A stretch of 20,605 bases of DNA from a virus. The stretch is from the IMG/VR virus record IMGVR_UViG_3300010885_051287, positions 1-20,605 of that record, one strand, 5' to 3'. Of the stretch, positions 16,051-20,589 are shown piece by piece (position 1 is the stretch's first letter; each line of letters begins with the position of its first letter). Below the pieces are notes generated by a model. It was not told the DNA's origin. It was given only the letters and a program-made list of their open reading frames with translations, and searched no databases. The translations under genes and the position numbers were made by a program.

Positions 16051-16066
16051 TAACCCTAACAAAATC

Positions 16067-16183
16067 ATGCAATCGTTAATCCTTACTGCTCAAGTACTTG
16101 CGAAAGTATTTGTTAACTTCCTCCCTGCGTTGCTTTTAGCTATCGCATTCGGAATCATTCTTAAAGTGTTGGAATCCAAGTAA
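16067..16183 (+). CDS. Small single-pass membrane peptide (38 aa)
   Basis: A short frame between two co-directional genes. It is mostly hydrophobic: VLAKVFVNFLPALLLAIAFG with further Ile/Leu gives one transmembrane helix, ending in KVLESK. It fills the gap exactly and its stop lies 2 bp before the next ATG. A toxin, holin-like or membrane-regulator role is possible but not shown. No Shine-Dalgarno is seen. Confidence 0.55.
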   Translation: MQSLILTAQVLAKVFVNFLPALLLAIAFGIILKVLESK

Positions 16184-16185
16184 TT

Positions 16186-16389
16186 ATGAGAAAGTGCCCT
16201 AACTGTGGAGGCAAAGCCTCCCAATGTCGATGCCCTGCAGAAAGCATTGAAATTCAACGGGTTATGAACCACGCCGTTAGGCGTGGACGTTTGGAAGTAG
16301 TTGATGCTCAAGAAGATACGCGAGAAGAGCATGATGAAATTATGTTCGAAGATGCGCTTAAAGACGATATCGGAAGGCGTTCTCTCTGA
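16186..16389 (+). CDS. Small Cys-rich putative zinc protein (67 aa)
   Basis: The N-terminus CPNCGGKASQCRC has Cys4, Cys7, Cys14 and Cys16, a compact zinc-ribbon-like knuckle. The rest is charged, first basic (NHAVRRGRLEVV) then acidic (EDTREEHDEIMFEDALKDD). It starts 2 bp after the 38-aa gene and is the last gene of the operon, before a strong terminator. No function is assigned. Confidence 0.7.
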   Translation: MRKCPNCGGKASQCRCPAESIEIQRVMNHAVRRGRLEVVDAQEDTREEHDEIMFEDALKDDIGRRSL

Positions 16390-16405
16390 GATAGTTACAC
16401 AAGCG

Positions 16406-16435
16406 AAGCCCCATGCGAAAGCATGGGGCTTTTTT
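16406..16435 (+). terminator. Rho-independent terminator of the four-gene operon
   Basis: AGCCCCATGC and GCATGGGGCT pair perfectly around a GAAA tetraloop and run into a T6 tract. It lies 17 bp after the stop of the 67-aa gene. Confidence 0.95.
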
Positions 16436-16436
16436 G

Positions 16437-16816
16437 TTGCCTTAATTCCTCAGTATCAAGCACTTACATAAGTACCTCAACGCCAAGCACTTACGCTTGT
16501 CAAGAAATTTTTTTTGGAGGCATACGTTGTAAGTGCCTGCAAATCAACGACTTACACAAGTACTTGAGCCTGAAGTACTTACAAACTCCTGGGGTACTTA
16601 CATAAGGTAACGTCGTAAGTAGCTATATATCAACGCCTTACAAAAGCGAGTTACGCGCACAAATAACATACGTGCACTTGCGTAAGTACCTCAACGCCAA
16701 GCACTTACGCTTGTCAACAACTATTTTTTGAAGTCATACGTTGTAAGTGCTTGATAATCAACGACTTACATAAGTCATAAGTGCCTGATAATCAACGACT
16801 TACGACTGTTGTAAGT
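16437..16816 (+). repeat. Iteron-like field of ACTTAC/GTAAGT sites
   Basis: No gene is seen in 16436-17008. The hexamer ACTTAC or its complement occurs at 16462, 16489, 16529, 16550, 16577, 16596, 16615, 16682, 16703, 16743, 16764, 16798 and 16811, with one more at 16923. Many spacings are 19-21 or 40 bp, near whole helix turns. The wider forms are CAAGCACTTACGCTTG and ATCAACGACTTAC. An 87-bp block (16469-16555) recurs without gaps at 16683-16769. It may be an origin, a partition site or an operator cluster. Confidence 0.85.
16469..16769 (+). repeat. Two copies of an 87-bp block within the iteron field
   Basis: Copy one is 16469-16555 and copy two 16683-16769. The first 35 bases are identical and the rest differ at about nine sites with no indels. 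A further partial copy of the 3' part (TAAGTGCCTGATAATCAACG) follows at 16779, a 34-bp tandem step after copy two. Confidence 0.9.
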
Positions 16817-16894
16817 CCAGGGCCTGGCCTGGAGTTGCCACGATCCTTTATTAAGCTATTTGGCAGTAATCTTTGAATCCAGGCCAGGGCCTGG
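16817..16894 (+). repeat. 78-bp inverted-repeat element with GC-palindrome ends
   Basis: The left end CCAGGGCCTGGCCTGG (16817-16832) is the reverse complement of the right end CCAGGCCAGGGCCTGG (16879-16894) at 15 of 16 positions. The AT-rich 46-bp centre has TGCCA and TGGCA inverted near its ends. GTTGTAAGTC and GTTGCAAGTC lie as near-direct repeats on either side. It has no room for a gene and looks MITE-like or like a double recombination/binding site. Its right end acts as the palindrome of the first cassette. Confidence 0.6.
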
Positions 16895-16901
16895 GGCAGT
16901 T

Positions 16902-16999
16902 GCAAGTCATTATTAGTCAACAACTTACATAACTTTGAAAATAAAGTTGGAGTTGGCACGAAGATTGTTTTGGCATTTTTGCCCATTCTCCTATATAGT
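16902..16999 (+). promoter_or_regulatory. Dyad and promoter of cassette 1
   Basis: A degenerate dyad (GCAAGTCATTATTAGTC...AACTTAC, 16902-16928) is followed by a promoter TTGGCA (16970-16975) and TATATA/TATAGT (16992-16999) with 16-18 bp spacing. The -10 box ends 9 nt before the ATG at 17009, so the transcript would be nearly leaderless. Confidence 0.55.
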
Positions 17000-17008
17000 A
17001 CGGCTTCC

Positions 17009-17458
17009 ATGATTAAAAACACCCACTCCTTCTCCTGCTCCTACGACCTCATTCACAATCTCGAAAAGTTCACTAGTGAACTAGACGACCTTTTAGGTGA
17101 GGCTAAAGGCTTCGAACTGAGAGAGTTAAATGACCACATGATCCATCTTGCCGCCTTTAGGGAAGCAATGATCGCCATTGAAGATAAAGTCCTTACACGC
17201 AAGGAGTTAGAGCGTTTAGAAGATCTCGCTCAACGCGATATCTATAAGTTGGAAGATGTTGATGGGCAGAAACTTACGTTCGAAGCGCCTGAAGGCTTTG
17301 AGGTTGTCAAGGGATGCCCGATCTACACACACGACCTCTATCAATTGCAAGTGGTTGATGGCAAGGTAGTTTCAGCACGCGATGCATTCAGAAGAATGGA
17401 CTTGACAAGCGTCGAGCTTGATAAGTGCAACAGCGAGTTGAAGTTACTGCAGGGATAG
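17009..17458 (+). CDS. Hypothetical protein, cassette 1 (149 aa)
   Basis: Not recognised. It is mainly helical and acidic in the first two-thirds (DLIHNLEKFTSELDDLLGEA, then RKELERLEDLAQRD), with a beta-like C-terminal part (GCPIYTHDLYQLQVVDGKVV). The ATG at 17009 is chosen over one 39 bp upstream because the promoter -10 box lies between them. It is the largest cassette gene, with its own promoter and terminator. Confidence 0.8.
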   Translation: MIKNTHSFSCSYDLIHNLEKFTSELDDLLGEAKGFELRELNDHMIHLAAFREAMIAIEDKVLTRKELERLEDLAQRDIYKLEDVDGQKLTFEAPEGFEVVKGCPIYTHDLYQLQVVDGKVVSARDAFRRMDLTSVELDKCNSELKLLQG

Positions 17459-17480
17459 AAAGTTCTTGACACGCAAATGC

Positions 17481-17507
17481 CTCAACCCGAAAGGGTTGGG
17501 GTTTTTT
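17481..17507 (+). terminator. Terminator of cassette 1 (type A, GAAA loop)
   Basis: CTCAACCC and GGGTTGGG pair with one G-U around a GAAA tetraloop, followed by T6. The same hairpin recurs after cassette 2 and begins again at the window's right edge. Confidence 0.93.
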
Positions 17508-17513
17508 GTGCAT

Positions 17514-17531
17514 GGCCAGGCCTGGACCTGG
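17514..17531 (+). repeat. GC palindrome, cassette 2
   Basis: GGCCAGGCCTGGACCTGG contains the perfect palindrome CCAGGCCTGG. It lies after one terminator and before the next promoter, so it is probably not transcribed. Confidence 0.85.
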
Positions 17532-17538
17532 ACCCTGT

Positions 17539-17612
17539 GTAAGTGCTTATTACGCAATGAGTTATTAATGTTTAAAAAAAGGTATTGCATTGCACAAATT
17601 TTTTGATATGTT
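17539..17612 (+). promoter_or_regulatory. Dyad and promoter of cassette 2
   Basis: The conserved element GTAAGTGCTTATTACGCAAT and GAGTTATTA lies upstream of TTGCAT (17585-17590), a 16-bp spacer and TATGTT (17607-17612). The ATG follows 8 nt later. The segment TTATTACGCAATGAGTTATT is shared with cassette 6. Confidence 0.65.
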
Positions 17613-17620
17613 TCTTAGCG

Positions 17621-17854
17621 ATGAATACACAATCCAACTCCGCCGCTTCCGCCCCTGTTTTCGCGTATGTTATTCTCGCGCCTAGTGCGCGTGGGTTCAG
17701 AAACTGCCTTATCGGTGAAGGCGCGACTGAGCGCGATGCGTGGATGGATGCATACGGCGTCCCCAAAAAGCCGAAACATGCTCGCTCCGCATGGTGCGAG
17801 GGCGTGACATGGGAAGAGCTTGATGCGCTACGCGAGGGCGTACACCAGCACTAA
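17621..17854 (+). CDS. Hypothetical protein, cassette 2 (77 aa)
   Basis: Not recognised. A short polar start is followed by a beta strand FAYVILAP, then RGFRNCLIGEGATERDAWMD and an amphipathic helix near WEELDALREGVHQH. The ATG at 17621 fits the promoter; an in-frame ATG 36 bp upstream overlaps the -35 box and is unlikely. Codons are clearly GC-richer than in the minus-strand genes. Confidence 0.75.
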   Translation: MNTQSNSAASAPVFAYVILAPSARGFRNCLIGEGATERDAWMDAYGVPKKPKHARSAWCEGVTWEELDALREGVHQH

Positions 17855-17871
17855 ACGCACATTGCGTAAAA

Positions 17872-17901
17872 CCCTCAACCCGAAAGGGTTGGGGGTTTTT
17901 T
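17872..17901 (+). terminator. Terminator of cassette 2 (type A, GAAA loop)
   Basis: A ten-pair stem CCCTCAACCC/GGGTTGGGGG with one G-U closes a GAAA loop and is followed by T6. Confidence 0.95.
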
Positions 17902-17909
17902 GTGTATGC

Positions 17910-17925
17910 CCAGGCCTGGGCCTGG
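17910..17925 (+). repeat. GC palindrome, cassette 3
   Basis: CCAGGCCTGGGCCTGG, identical to the copy at 19221-19236, sits just after the terminator. Confidence 0.88.
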
Positions 17926-17932
17926 CCGCCCT

Positions 17933-18006
17933 GCAAGTAGTTATTAGTCAATTACTTGTGTAACTTTGATTTTTTTGTTGCATTGTTTTTTGAGTTTATG
18001 TAGTTT
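17933..18006 (+). promoter_or_regulatory. Dyad and promoter of cassette 3
   Basis: CAAGTA (17934-17939) and TACTTG (17953-17958) are inverted around a TTATTAGTC centre. Then come TTGCAT (17978-17983), a 17-bp spacer and TAGTTT (18001-18006), with the ATG 9 nt later. Confidence 0.65.
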
Positions 18007-18015
18007 TAATTTGCT

Positions 18016-18210
18016 ATGACAAATACAGACATCGAACCCACTCAAGAAGAAATCGCCAGCGAAATTCAAGGACGCTTTGAAAGCGTGCAAAAGTCTTTGT
18101 TCAAACTTGAAGCTCGTATGCGTTCTTTGCAGGAGGACATTGATAAGGAAACCGCTTGGATGCAAGACATTAGGCGTGAAGCCAAAGAGCTTGGAGTTGA
18201 GCTGGAATAA
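18016..18210 (+). CDS. Hypothetical coiled-coil protein, cassette 3 (64 aa)
   Basis: Not recognised. Almost the whole protein from residue 10 is one amphipathic helix with heptad spacing (SVQKSLFKLEARMRSLQEDI), so a dimeric or trimeric coiled coil is likely. No Shine-Dalgarno is present. It has its own promoter and terminator. Confidence 0.75.
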   Translation: MTNTDIEPTQEEIASEIQGRFESVQKSLFKLEARMRSLQEDIDKETAWMQDIRREAKELGVELE

Positions 18211-18241
18211 AATTAATTAAAATTTAGAGTTAGTTGCAAAT

Positions 18242-18270
18242 CCTATCCCCGCAAGGGGATAGGGTTTGGT
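18242..18270 (+). terminator. Terminator of cassette 3 (type B, GCAA loop)
   Basis: CCTATCCCC and GGGGATAGG form a perfect 9-bp stem with a GCAA tetraloop; a broken T-rich tail follows. About 45 bp around it are nearly identical to the region at 19597-19640. Confidence 0.85.
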
Positions 18271-18286
18271 GTTTATAGGTAAAATC

Positions 18287-18305
18287 CCAGGCCCAGGCCT
18301 GGGCC
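18287..18305 (+). repeat. GC palindrome, cassette 4
   Basis: GGCCCAGGCCTGGGCC at 18290-18305 is a perfect 16-bp palindrome, preceded by CCA. Confidence 0.88.
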
Positions 18306-18309
18306 TTCT

Positions 18310-18382
18310 GCAAATCGTTATTACGCAACAACTTACGAATGTTTGAAATTGTGCTTGCATGGAATAATAGAAATGATATTTT
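18310..18382 (+). promoter_or_regulatory. Dyad and promoter of cassette 4
   Basis: GCAAATCGTTATTACGCAAC and AACTTAC (18310-18336) precede GAATGTTTGAAATT, TTGCAT (18355-18360), a 16-bp spacer and TATTTT (18377-18382). The ATG follows after 8 nt. Confidence 0.65.
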
Positions 18383-18390
18383 TCTATCCT

Positions 18391-18684
18391 ATGGTTTACC
18401 CATCCATCATCACCGCTCACCGCATCATCAAAGATTCACGCATGGAAGTTAAGCACTGGTTTGATAGTGACTATCACCCTGACTGGGTGATGGATACAGC
18501 GCAAGAATGCGTCGAAAATGAGATTTCGCGTTGCAAGATTAATATCGATCTTTTGTCAACAGAATTGGAGGAAAAGTTGCGCGAAGCTATTTTGGAACAT
18601 GCTGTTTCTGAGAACATTATCGTCTGGAGAGAAGACGACGACATGGAAGAAACCTACAGATGGCTTGAGCGTCAACTCTGGTAA
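18391..18684 (+). CDS. Hypothetical acidic protein, cassette 4 (97 aa, paralogue a)
   Basis: Not recognised. It begins MVYPSIITAHRIIKDS and has a central DSDYHPDWVMDTAQECVENE stretch rich in acids, His and Trp, then TELEEKLREAILEHAVSENI. The ATG at 18391 fits the promoter; an ATG 48 bp upstream lies before the -35 box. It is about 70 percent identical by eye to the next gene, which starts 467 bp later. Confidence 0.8.
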   Translation: MVYPSIITAHRIIKDSRMEVKHWFDSDYHPDWVMDTAQECVENEISRCKINIDLLSTELEEKLREAILEHAVSENIIVWREDDDMEETYRWLERQLW

Positions 18685-18711
18685 GTCTTTCCCCAAGTGG
18701 GGTTTGTGTAA

Positions 18712-18747
18712 GGGGCGATCCGATGTGGCGGGTCGCCCCACTTTTTT
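18712..18747 (+). terminator. Terminator of cassette 4 (type C)
   Basis: GGGGCGATCCG pairs with CGGGTCGCCCC (11 bp, one G-U) around ATGTGG, followed by AC and T6. The same terminator follows cassette 5. Confidence 0.95.
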
Positions 18748-18752
18748 GCACG

Positions 18753-18770
18753 CCCAGGCCTGGACCTGGG
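18753..18770 (+). repeat. GC palindrome, cassette 5
   Basis: CCCAGGCCTGGACCTGGG has CCCAGG and CCTGGG inverted around CCTGGA, with CCAGGCCTGG inside. Confidence 0.85.
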
Positions 18771-18776
18771 CCTTCT

Positions 18777-18849
18777 GCAAGTCATTATTGCGCAATGACT
18801 TGCGAATGTTTGAAATTGTGCTTGCATAGAATGGCAGAAATGATATTTT
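18777..18849 (+). promoter_or_regulatory. Dyad and promoter of cassette 5
   Basis: This copy has the clearest dyad: GCAAGTCATT and AATGACTTGC (18777-18786, 18794-18803) are perfect inverted repeats around ATTGCGC. Then TTGCAT (18822-18827), a 16-bp spacer and TATTTT (18844-18849), with the ATG 8 nt later. Confidence 0.7.
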
Positions 18850-18857
18850 TCTCTCCT

Positions 18858-19151
18858 ATGGTTCACCCATCAATTATCACCGCCCACCAAATCATCAAAG
18901 ATTCAGCAACTGAAATTCGCTATTGCTACGATAGCGACTATCATCCTGATTGGGTTGTAGATAGCGCCCAAGATTGCATCGAAAATGAAATCTTACGGTC
19001 AAAAATAAATGTTGACATTTTGCCAACAGAACTTGAGGAAAAATTACGCGAGGCTATTTTTGAATGGGCTGTTTCAGAAAACATTTCCGTCCTCAGAGAA
19101 GACGAAGATATGCAAGAAACGTATCGCGCTCTAGAGCGCGAACTCTGGTAA
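18858..19151 (+). CDS. Hypothetical acidic protein, cassette 5 (97 aa, paralogue b)
   Basis: Paralogue of the previous gene, with the same length and no gaps: MVHPSIITAHQIIKDS, DSDYHPDWVVDSAQDCIENE and TELEEKLREAIFEWAVSENI. Many differences are conservative, so both copies look to be under selection for protein sequence. The ATG at 18858 is preferred; the frame is open upstream through the palindrome but that part precedes the promoter. Confidence 0.8.
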   Translation: MVHPSIITAHQIIKDSATEIRYCYDSDYHPDWVVDSAQDCIENEILRSKINVDILPTELEEKLREAIFEWAVSENISVLREDEDMQETYRALERELW

Positions 19152-19178
19152 GTCTTTCCCTAAGTGGGGTTTGTGTAA

Positions 19179-19214
19179 GGGGCGATCCGATGTGGCGGGT
19201 CGCCCCACTTTTTT
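19179..19214 (+). terminator. Terminator of cassette 5 (type C)
   Basis: Same 11-bp stem, loop and T6 tract as the terminator at 18712-18747. The two post-gene segments are nearly identical over about 75 bp, more alike than the genes before them. Confidence 0.95.
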
Positions 19215-19220
19215 GCACGC

Positions 19221-19236
19221 CCAGGCCTGGGCCTGG
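19221..19236 (+). repeat. GC palindrome, cassette 6
   Basis: CCAGGCCTGGGCCTGG, identical to the copy at 17910-17925. Confidence 0.88.
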
Positions 19237-19243
19237 CCCTTTC

Positions 19244-19316
19244 GTAAGTCGTTATTACGCAATGAGTTATTAATGTTTAAAAAATAGTTGACTCATTTGT
19301 TCCATTCGCTTAGTTT
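19244..19316 (+). promoter_or_regulatory. Dyad and promoter of cassette 6
   Basis: GTAAGTCGTTATTACGCAAT and GAGTTATTAATG precede a strong promoter: TTGACT (19288-19293), a 17-bp spacer and TAGTTT (19311-19316). Only 6 nt lie between the -10 box and the ATG. Confidence 0.7.
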
Positions 19317-19322
19317 GTACGC

Positions 19323-19577
19323 ATGGAAATGACTCCTGCTACCTCACCCGCCACGCAAACCCTCCGCAACATGAATTTCATGTTGCACGTTATGGCCCCC
19401 GACATGGCACATAGCGATGTCAAGATGCTTGAGGCTATCGCCTTCACAGCCTCGCAAATCGCTCAGGATCTGCGACTTGAGCATGATCGGGTAATGGCGC
19501 AAATCGACGAACTGGAAGCCCTTGCGGCTGATAGGCTTATGGCTGAATCGGATGCGTTCGACCATTCGATTGCGTAA
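19323..19577 (+). CDS. Hypothetical helical protein, cassette 6 (84 aa)
   Basis: Not recognised. It is Met-rich and helical, with an amphipathic second half (RVMAQIDELEALAADRLMAE) ending ESDAFDHSIA. The region AEIDELEAL to ESDAFDH resembles the ESDAMDH region of the cassette 7 protein, so the two may be distant paralogues. Confidence 0.75.
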   Translation: MEMTPATSPATQTLRNMNFMLHVMAPDMAHSDVKMLEAIAFTASQIAQDLRLEHDRVMAQIDELEALAADRLMAESDAFDHSIA

Positions 19578-19604
19578 CGCTTTCAGCAATAGTTAGTTGC
19601 AAAT

Positions 19605-19630
19605 CCTATCCCCGCAAGGGGATAGGGTTT
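19605..19630 (+). terminator. Terminator of cassette 6 (type B, GCAA loop)
   Basis: The 9-bp CCTATCCCC/GGGGATAGG stem with GCAA loop is identical to that of cassette 3. The preceding TTAGTTGCAAAT and following TTTGGTGTTTAT are also shared. Confidence 0.85.
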
Positions 19631-19648
19631 GGTGTTTATGGGTAAAGT

Positions 19649-19672
19649 CCAGGCCTGGCCCTGGCCAGGGCC
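19649..19672 (+). repeat. GC palindromes, cassette 7
   Basis: CCAGGCCTGG (19649-19658) overlaps a perfect 16-bp palindrome GGCCCTGGCCAGGGCC (19657-19672). Confidence 0.88.
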
Positions 19673-19680
19673 ATTATGAC

Positions 19681-19772
19681 TATTACGCACTTCGTGCGTA
19701 ATATTGTTGAAATTATAGTTCAAGTTGGCATGAAAAAAGAGGGGTTGAAAAACAAAAAATTTACTCTAGAGT
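19681..19772 (+). promoter_or_regulatory. Dyad and promoter of cassette 7
   Basis: TATTACGCAC and GTGCGTAATA (19681-19690, 19694-19703) form a perfect 10-bp inverted repeat around TTC. The promoter is TTGAAA (19745-19750), a 16-bp spacer and TAGAGT (19767-19772), 7 nt before the ATG. Confidence 0.65.
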
Positions 19773-19779
19773 CTTTCTC

Positions 19780-20106
19780 ATGCACAACGCATCACAACCC
19801 GAATCCACCCTCACCGCCACCCTCAACGCCGCTCTTTTCAGCGTGAATAACATCAATCCCGCCTCACTCACAGTCGAACAAATCGCTCTCTTGGAAGAGG
19901 TTGCGAACATCGCACTCACGCACGCGCAGGAAGCGCACCACATACAGGCATCAGAAGATGTCGTCATCGAGCGCATGGAGCAAGATCTTGAAGATGAGGA
20001 TCTTGCGTGGGAATCTGACGCCATGGATCATGGCGCAGAAGATCGCCATCTTGATGGTTACTGGGAGTCGCTGACGGACATTGGCGATTGCTGCGGCGAT
20101 TGCTAA
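19780..20106 (+). CDS. Hypothetical acidic protein, cassette 7 (108 aa)
   Basis: Not recognised. The N-terminal half is helical (SLTVEQIALLEEVANIALTH). The C-terminal half is very acidic and His-rich (MEQDLEDEDLAWESDAMDH), ending GDCCGDC with three Cys that could bind a metal. Such acidic small phage proteins sometimes mimic DNA or bind host enzymes; nothing here proves that. Confidence 0.78.
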   Translation: MHNASQPESTLTATLNAALFSVNNINPASLTVEQIALLEEVANIALTHAQEAHHIQASEDVVIERMEQDLEDEDLAWESDAMDHGAEDRHLDGYWESLTDIGDCCGDC

Positions 20107-20121
20107 TCACAAGTCAAGTAT

Positions 20122-20148
20122 AAAAACCCCGCTTCGGCGGGGTTTTTT
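20122..20148 (+). terminator. Terminator of cassette 7 (type D, TTCG loop)
   Basis: AAAACCCCGC pairs with GCGGGGTTTT around a stable TTCG tetraloop and ends in a T-run. It is the only TTCG-type terminator in the window. Confidence 0.95.
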
Positions 20149-20155
20149 GTGCCCG

Positions 20156-20181
20156 CCCAGGCCTAGCCCTGGCCAAGGGCC
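20156..20181 (+). repeat. GC palindrome, cassette 8 (degenerate)
   Basis: It is closely related to the cassette 7 copy, but with a G-to-A change in CCAGGCCTAG and an extra base in GGCCAAGGGCC, so the palindromes are imperfect. Confidence 0.75.
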
Positions 20182-20190
20182 ATTATGTCT

Positions 20191-20254
20191 ATTACGCACA
20201 AAATGCGTAATCTTTTATTCTTTTTGTTCTTTTAGCAAATGCGTGTGCTATAAT
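20191..20254 (+). promoter_or_regulatory. Dyad and promoter of cassette 8
   Basis: ATTACGCA and TGCGTAAT (20191-20198, 20204-20211) are inverted around CAAAA. A consensus TATAAT (20249-20254) lies 6 nt before the ATG. The -35 box is unclear; TTGTTC at 20224 would give a 19-bp spacer. Confidence 0.6.
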
Positions 20255-20260
20255 AAAAGT

Positions 20261-20575
20261 ATGCCGAACTACTACGACGACTACGAAAACGACAGTTTCA
20301 AAAAAAGCCAAAATACAATGGACTTCAACGAACGCGCCCTTCGCGCAATCCAAGAGAGTTTGACGTTTGCACTCAACCTTCCCTCTGATCCCGAATTTCA
20401 GAAAGCTTGCAGGACAATTGAGAATATGCACAGCGCAGAAGGTATCGTAAATCAAATTCGCGACAAGTACAAGAACGCCGACGACTTAGCAAAGATTACA
20501 TCCGCAATTGAAGTGATGCGCGAGGAACTCATTGAAGAGTCAGCGGCTCGTTTTGAGCGTCACGCTCACGCATAA
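20261..20575 (+). CDS. Hypothetical protein, cassette 8 (104 aa)
   Basis: Not recognised. An acidic, Tyr-rich N-terminus (MPNYYDDYENDSFKKS) precedes a helical domain (NERALRAIQESLTFALNL, then a helix ending EELIEESAARFERHAHA). The ATG at 20261 is chosen because the TATAAT box lies 6 nt before it; the open frame upstream runs through the terminator and palindrome of cassette 7 and is not credible. Confidence 0.8.
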   Translation: MPNYYDDYENDSFKKSQNTMDFNERALRAIQESLTFALNLPSDPEFQKACRTIENMHSAEGIVNQIRDKYKNADDLAKITSAIEVMREELIEESAARFERHAHA

Positions 20576-20589
20576 GATCAGACGCTAAG

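Noticed and set aside
14668-17008. tRNA genes in the non-coding stretches
   Set aside because: No cloverleaf or TTCRANY T-loop with acceptor stem was found; visible hairpins fit leaders or terminators.
16423-17022. Short frames inside the iteron field and the 78-bp element
   Set aside because: They are built from the repeated non-coding motifs and palindromes and start within the terminator T-run or end in the promoter.
18343-18857. Upstream-extended starts and overlapping frames around cassettes 4 and 5
   Set aside because: The extensions run through the promoter, palindrome or previous terminator; the paralogues align only from the ATGs just after the -10 boxes.
20081-20260. 60-residue N-terminal extension of the cassette 8 protein
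   Set aside because: It would be translated from the end of the previous gene, its terminator and a palindrome; TATAAT lies 6 nt before the internal ATG.
17572-20455. Minus-strand open frames opposite the cassette genes
   Set aside because: They cross promoters, palindromes and terminators, and have no regulatory signals of their own.
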